9,128 nt of DNA from Methanobacteriota archaeon. Lineage in GTDB: Archaea; Thermoplasmatota; Thermoplasmata; RBG-16-68-12. How positions within the stretch are numbered: position 1 is the stretch's first letter; each line of letters opens with the position of its first letter. The DNA lies in assembly GCA_005878665.1 (NCBI GenBank), contig VBLR01000138.1:1-9128 (forward strand), read 5' to 3'. The notes under the pieces were generated by a model. It did not search any database. It saw only the letters and a list, made by a program, of their open reading frames with translations, and had not been told where the DNA came from. Position numbers and translations under genes: made by a program. Below are positions 5,802 to 9,128 of this stretch, piece by piece.

Positions 5802-5809
5802 TTAAATAT
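5802..5809. promoter_or_regulatory. Shared bidirectional TATA-like box
   Basis: TTAAATAT on plus reads ATATTTAA on minus. It sits about 26-30 bases above the SDR start (5777, leaderless on minus) and about 45 above the acyl-CoA dehydrogenase start (5850, short leader on plus). It is the only AT-rich stretch in the 72-base divergent gap, so one box probably serves both directions or competes between them. Confidence 0.5.
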
Positions 5810-5849
5810 CGCGGGGCTCATCGTCCCGGAGAGCGGCGGCGCACAGACG

Positions 5850-7004
5850 ATGGTCGAGTTCGACCTCACGGATGAACAACGGCTCCTCCAGAAGACGGCG
5901 CACGAATTCGCGGAACGCGAGATGCGGCCGGTCGCCCTCGAGTACGACAAGAAAGGGACGGTCCCTTGGGACGTCATCGGGAAGGCGCATGCCCTCGGCC
6001 TGGACACCGCCTTCATCCCCGAGGCCTATGGCGGCGGCGGCATCGATTCGGCCCTCACCCACGTGATCGTGAACGAAGAGCTGAACTGGGGTTGCGCCGG
6101 CATGGCGACCGGGCTGATCGGCGCCGGCCTCGCGTATCTCCCGATCATCCACATGGGGACGGAGGACCAGAAGAAGCGGTTCCTGACTCGCTTCACCGGC
6201 AAAGAAGCGCGACTCGGCGCGCTCTGCCTCACGGAGCCCGACGCCGGATCCGACGTCGCGAACATCTCGACGACGGCGAAGAAGGACGGCGACGAATGGG
6301 TCTTGAACGGCGTGAAGCGATTCATCACGAACGGCGGGATCGCGGACATCCACGTGGTCTTCGCGACGCTCGACAAGAGCCGCGCCCACTTCGGCATCCG
6401 GGCGTTCGTCGTGGAGCACGGCACGCCCGGGCTGAAGGCGGGCAAGGTCGAGGACAAGATGGGGGTCCGCGCGAGCCACACCGCGGAGGTCATCCTGGAC
6501 GACTGCCGGATCCCTGAAGACAACCTCCTCGGTTCCGACGAGGGCACCGCGTTCTATGGGGCGATGAAGACGTTGGAATCGTCCCGGCCGCTCGTCGCGT
6601 CCGGCGCCGTGGGAATCGCTCGGGCGGCCTACGAGTACGCGCTCGACTACTCCCGCAAGCGGAAGGCCTTCGGCACGCCGATCGCGAAGAAGCAGGCGAT
6701 CGCGTTCATGCTCGCCGACATGAAGACGAAGATCGAGGCCGCGCGCCTGCTCACGTGGCGGGCCGCGTGGATGCTCGACCACGGCCTGCCGATGAACAAG
6801 GAGGCGAGCATCGCGAAGCTGTTCGCGGCCGACATGGCGATGGACGTGACCACGGACGCAGTGCAAATCCTTGGCGGGGCGGGCTACATGAAGGATGAGC
6901 CCGTGGAGAAGTGGATGCGGGACGCGAAGATCTTCCAGATCTGGGAAGGGACCTCGCAGATTCAGCGACTCGTCATCTCCCGCGAAGAGATCGGAGAGCT
7001 CTAA
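5850..7004 (+). CDS. Acyl-CoA dehydrogenase
   Basis: 384 residues, the normal length of a short/medium-chain acyl-CoA dehydrogenase. This FAD enzyme forms trans-2-enoyl-CoA from acyl-CoA in the first step of beta-oxidation or branched-chain acyl-CoA breakdown and passes electrons to ETF. Both family signatures are present: ALCLTEPDAGSDVA at 125-138 and QILGGAGYMKDEPVEKWMR beginning at 339. RKAFGTPI is at 271-278, and the likely catalytic base is E366 in IWEGTSQIQR (Trp replaces the more usual Tyr). ATG 5850 fits the family N-terminus (FDLTDEQ) and lies downstream of the TATA-like box; ATG 5787 is in frame but has GGAGGT only one base away and lies upstream of that box. Its stop overlaps that of the convergent regulator. 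Substrate chain length is unknown. Confidence 0.96.
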   Translation: MVEFDLTDEQRLLQKTAHEFAEREMRPVALEYDKKGTVPWDVIGKAHALGLDTAFIPEAYGGGGIDSALTHVIVNEELNWGCAGMATGLIGAGLAYLPIIHMGTEDQKKRFLTRFTGKEARLGALCLTEPDAGSDVANISTTAKKDGDEWVLNGVKRFITNGGIADIHVVFATLDKSRAHFGIRAFVVEHGTPGLKAGKVEDKMGVRASHTAEVILDDCRIPEDNLLGSDEGTAFYGAMKTLESSRPLVASGAVGIARAAYEYALDYSRKRKAFGTPIAKKQAIAFMLADMKTKIEAARLLTWRAAWMLDHGLPMNKEASIAKLFAADMAMDVTTDAVQILGGAGYMKDEPVEKWMRDAKIFQIWEGTSQIQRLVISREEIGEL

Positions 7005-7618
7005 GCCTTCTTGGCAATCGCTTCGACTTTCGTCGGTTCCTCGAGCAGCGACCGCAAGAGCTTGCGGTATTCGCGCTCGACGTTCAGATATTCGGTGAAC
7101 TCTTTGTCCGACATCGTCAGAAGCTTCGCGAGGTGGCCGACGTCCTGCTTCACGAAGAAGTCGACGTCCTCGAGGGTTGCGATTGCCTCGGCCCGCTCCT
7201 CTTTCGCGCCCACCGCCTCCATCCGCTTCTCGAGTTCGACGATCCGAGACACGACATCGGGATCCGTCCGCACGCGCAACCCGATCTTCGACAGGGCCTG
7301 TAGCGCCTCCGTGACCTTCTGCTGGGCGTACGCCGGAGACATCCCCTCGCCGTGGGACAGGTTGAACATCTCGGCCGTCGCGCGATAGTACGTCTCGATG
7401 AAATGGTCCACCCGTTCTTCGCGAGCGACCTCGACAAGGTCCGCGTCGCGCATCTTGCGGATGTGATGGTAAATCGCCTGCGGGGTGAGGCCGAGCTCCG
7501 CAGAGATTTGGCTCACCGTCATCTCTTTCGCCCGGAGCAGATAGATGATCCGCCTCCGGGTTTCGTCGGCCAGGAGCTGGAACGCCTCCGGATTCTTGAT
7601 GACCTTGAATGCCTTCAT
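7001..7618 (-). CDS. ArsR-like winged-helix transcriptional regulator
   Basis: 205 residues. The N-terminal 85 residues are an ArsR-type winged helix: PEAFQLLADETRRRIIYLL, then the helix-turn-helix TVSQISAELGLTPQAIYHHIRKM (34-56, recognition helix around 45-56) and a wing. Residues 95-200 are largely helical and charged, with heptad-like stretches that may dimerise. No cysteine metal site is visible, so metal sensing is unlikely. ATG 7618 has GGAGG 6 bases upstream; the frame is open further but non-homologous. The gene is convergent with acyl-CoA dehydrogenase, the stops sharing CTAA at 7001-7004. A regulator of lipid genes is a reasonable guess from position only. An inverted repeat upstream suggests autoregulation. 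Confidence 0.9.
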   Translation of the reverse strand: MKAFKVIKNPEAFQLLADETRRRIIYLLRAKEMTVSQISAELGLTPQAIYHHIRKMRDADLVEVAREERVDHFIETYYRATAEMFNLSHGEGMSPAYAQQKVTEALQALSKIGLRVRTDPDVVSRIVELEKRMEAVGAKEERAEAIATLEDVDFFVKQDVGHLAKLLTMSDKEFTEYLNVEREYRKLLRSLLEEPTKVEAIAKKA

Positions 7619-7650
7619 CGGTCGCCTCCGGAACAATGTATGTTTGTGCT

Positions 7651-7679
7651 CTATCATAAATGTTTCTATAACTGAAACA
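7651..7679 (-). promoter_or_regulatory. Promoter and palindromic operator of the ArsR-like gene
   Basis: Perfect inverted repeat TGTTTC-N7-GAAACA at 7661-7679, whose spacer contains TATA. Next to it on the minus strand is TTTATGATAG (7651-7660), a TATA-like box 33-42 bases before ATG 7618. The repeat touches or covers the TATA/BRE region, the usual place for a winged-helix repressor to act. Binding by the adjacent gene product is inferred. Confidence 0.55.
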
Positions 7680-7848
7680 AAGGCTTTATTAACGACCATT
7701 CCAGTAAGCCAAACATGCATTGGAACAAGAGAAACGGACGATTTACGAAGTCAACTCATGAAACGAACGATGCCCTCCCGTCGGACTCGGCGGTCCGGTA
7801 CGCTTGGGCCGTGCGCGGAGTCGATCCGTGGACCCGGAGGTGGCCCGT

Positions 7849-8067
7849 ATGATGAGCGTCCCTCCGTACACCTCGATCGTGGCCGGGTTGCAGCGAAGCC
7901 GCGCGACCGATCTCGATCGGTACGTTCGGACCGAATTCGGGGACTGTGAGAGCGCGTGGCTTGCGGCCGGAGTCCGCTCGAACCACTCGGACGATGCATC
8001 GCGCGAATCCGAGAACGACGGTCGCCTGCTGCGCCGCCTGACACAGGCGATTGCCTCTTTCTTCTGA
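7849..8067 (+). CDS. Small hypothetical protein with strong ribosome site
   Basis: 72 residues from ATG 7849, followed immediately by a second ATG. GGAGGTGG at 7836-7843 is the best ribosome-binding sequence in the window, 5 bases before the start. Third codon positions are GC-rich like the accepted genes. The product is polar: an N-terminal MMSVPPYTSIVAGLQ, a middle helix with DLDRYVRTEFGD, an acidic Ser/Asn/Asp stretch, and a C-terminal amphipathic helix. No membrane segment or known motif is recognised. The 7619-7848 interval upstream holds the ArsR-like promoter and TATA-like TTTATTAA near 7684, about 165 bases before the start. The neighbouring membrane protein starts 52 bases downstream on the same strand. 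Confidence 0.5.
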   Translation: MMSVPPYTSIVAGLQRSRATDLDRYVRTEFGDCESAWLAAGVRSNHSDDASRESENDGRLLRRLTQAIASFF

Positions 8068-8090
8068 ATTTCGACGCGCGTATCGTCAGC

Positions 8091-8115
8091 CTTAAGCGCA
8101 CCATCCGCGGTGCGC
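8091..8115 (+). promoter_or_regulatory. TATA-like box and inverted repeat before the membrane protein gene
   Basis: CTTAA at 8091-8095 is about 26 bases before the GTG start at 8120, giving a leaderless transcript. Between them is a perfect 7-bp inverted repeat, GCGCACC-N6-GGTGCGC (8096-8115), in operator position. Regulator unknown. Confidence 0.45.
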
Positions 8116-8119
8116 GAAC

Positions 8120-8716
8120 GTGGCCATCCCTCCCGTTGGCCAGCTGCCCGAGCCCCTTCGACTCCCGCACGGGAGCGTACGCGGCGCCATCGCGATCGTA
8201 GTGACCGCCGCGTACGGATACGTCCTCCTCCAAGGAGGTTCCGTACCGACGGTCCTCGTGAACGCCGTCGTGGTCGTCATCGCCTTCTACTTCGGGAGCC
8301 GCGCAGCGTCGACCCCGCCGTCACTCCCGCCGGGGCAGCCTCCACCGCACCATCCGAGGCTCGTTCGGATATTGATCTTCCTGGGCTTCACAGGCCTCAC
8401 CGCGTGGTTCCTCAGTCAGAACCCGTCCTTGCGGGGCATTCCGGCCGACCTTCTGGCGGTCCTGGAGGTCCTCGGGGGCTACATCCTCGGGGCCACCGCC
8501 TCCTGGCTCGTCCACCGCCGAGCGCACGAGAGTCATATCCGCCACCGCCTCGCGACGGTCTTTCGCGATGTCGTCGCGGTGGGCGCCCTGGGGTTGACCG
8601 CGTACATCTGTTTCGCCTTGGTGACGAAACAAGGAGGACTGATCGCGGGCCGCGCGGACCAAGCCCTGTCCCTGGTCGTGACCTTCTACTTCGGCTCGCG
8701 TGTGATCGGGCGTTGA
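8120..8716 (+). CDS. Membrane protein of three repeated helix hairpins (FYFGSR motif)
   Basis: 198 residues with six hydrophobic segments at about 20-37, 42-60, 82-99, 108-130, 147-167 and 178-194. They form three hairpins of similar layout: a basic or His-rich lead-in, a first helix with Thr-Ala-Tyr/Trp, a short QGG/Gly loop, then a second helix ending in FYFGSR (56-61 and 189-194) or GATASWLVHRR (middle copy). A His/Pro-rich linker (65-80) joins hairpins one and two. It starts at GTG 8120 with a TATA-like box 26 bases before, so probably leaderless. FYFGSR endings are familiar from small holin-like membrane proteins, but that is only a recollection. Function unknown; an integral membrane oligomer or channel is possible. 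Confidence 0.8.
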   Translation: MAIPPVGQLPEPLRLPHGSVRGAIAIVVTAAYGYVLLQGGSVPTVLVNAVVVVIAFYFGSRAASTPPSLPPGQPPPHHPRLVRILIFLGFTGLTAWFLSQNPSLRGIPADLLAVLEVLGGYILGATASWLVHRRAHESHIRHRLATVFRDVVAVGALGLTAYICFALVTKQGGLIAGRADQALSLVVTFYFGSRVIGR

Positions 8717-8835
8717 TCCGACCGATCCCGCCGCTCGGGACAACCGATTCGGCGTGGGGCACGCAAGAGTTTCAATTTGGATAGGCAGCGGGCAACGTAT
8801 TTAGTTCGGTCCGGGAACAACGCGACGTTCCCCCC

Positions 8836-9128
8836 ATGGATCCTGTTGCGATCGCGACGGTGGCCCTTTTCCTTTCCTGCCTTGGCGGGTTCGCATGGGG
8901 ACGACACCACGCGTTCCGTTCAGGCGCTCGGCGCGCGGATTGGGTCTGCCTTGTCTGCGCGCAACGCAACGAATACGAGCTGGACCGATGTTGGAGCTGC
9001 GGGCTCGGGGACGGGACGACGCTGCACGATCCGAGCCACATCCCTCTCGCCAGCCGCTGGCCGTGCCGTGGGTGCGCGGCATGGAACGGCATTGGGCGGA
9101 ACACGTGCTGGCGGTGCGGTTGCACGGC
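8836..9128 (+). CDS. Membrane-anchored protein with two RanBP2-type zinc fingers, 3' end beyond the window
   Basis: 97 codons visible, open to the right edge, starting at ATG 8836. Residues 3-21 form one N-terminal hydrophobic segment, then WGRHHAFRSGARR is basic, so the rest should face the cytoplasm. Two zinc fingers follow and both match the RanBP2 pattern W-x-C-x2-C-x3-N-x6-C-x2-C exactly: W36, C38, C41, N45, C52, C55 and W75, C77, C80, N84, C91, C94. RanBP2 fingers in other proteins bind ssRNA or ubiquitin; here the ligand is unknown. A TATA-like GTATTTAG lies at about 8796-8803. Alternative reading: generic double zinc ribbons that converged on the pattern. The gene is real, with consistent codon use and no in-frame stops. 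Confidence 0.75.
   Translation, partial: MDPVAIATVALFLSCLGGFAWGRHHAFRSGARRADWVCLVCAQRNEYELDRCWSCGLGDGTTLHDPSHIPLASRWPCRGCAAWNGIGRNTCWRCGCT

Noticed and set aside
5787..5849. Earlier ATG for acyl-CoA dehydrogenase with GGAGGT nearby
   Set aside because: The ribosome-like sequence is only one base from the ATG and the TATA-like box lies downstream of it; family length fits ATG 5850.
5802..6866. Minus-strand ORF of 354 codons opposite acyl-CoA dehydrogenase
   Set aside because: Antisense shadow common in GC-rich genes; Arg/His/Val-rich with no motif.
7751..8233. Minus-strand ORF of 160 codons opposite the small 72-residue gene
   Set aside because: Arg/Ser-rich with no motif or ribosome site; the plus frame has an excellent ribosome site.
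1..9128. CRISPR array, insertion sequence or rRNA
   Set aside because: No regularly spaced repeats, transposase or rRNA-like sequence seen on either strand.

Overview
The window looks like GC-rich archaeal chromosome, most likely Thermoplasmatota or a neighbouring euryarchaeal lineage; that lineage is an inference. The grounds are A/T-rich TATA-like boxes about 26 bases upstream of likely transcript starts, several genes that appear leaderless or nearly so, GGAGG-type ribosome sites on others, a class II tRNA-Leu with no encoded CCA, and families common in archaea (DUF217-type VapB, ArsR-like winged helix, SCP2, acyl-CoA dehydrogenase).

Layout. Positions 1-1808 (minus) hold a two-gene operon: a large VWA-domain protein followed by a zinc-ribbon plus FHA protein that runs off the left edge and is not closed within the window. 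Positions 1809-2129 are almost empty, with one doubtful Cys-containing small ORF. Positions 2130-2746 (minus) are a VapBC toxin-antitoxin pair with a clear palindromic operator. Positions 2913-3884 are bounded by two imperfect direct repeats carrying the 3' end of tRNA-Leu(CAA). Between them lie only two small minus-strand genes, a winged-helix protein and a RelE/ParE-like protein, plus an AT-richer promoter region. This is the most unusual part of the window: a roughly 0.9-kb tRNA-targeted module with no integrase, which looks like a candidate toxin-antitoxin cassette.

From 3866 to 7618 the content is housekeeping or lipid-related: the intact tRNA-Leu, an SCP2-like lipid-carrier protein, a minus-strand operon of an atypical NAD(P)-binding SDR and a four-helix membrane protein, a complete acyl-CoA dehydrogenase, and a convergent ArsR-like regulator. 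The SDR and the acyl-CoA dehydrogenase diverge from one AT-rich box that can act as TATA in both directions. SCP2 and acyl-CoA dehydrogenase together suggest handling of fatty acids or acyl-CoA.

From 7849 to the right edge there are three plus-strand genes of unknown role: a 72-residue protein with an excellent ribosome site, a membrane protein made of three similar transmembrane hairpins (FYFGSR motif), and a partial membrane-anchored protein with two exact RanBP2-type zinc-finger signatures.
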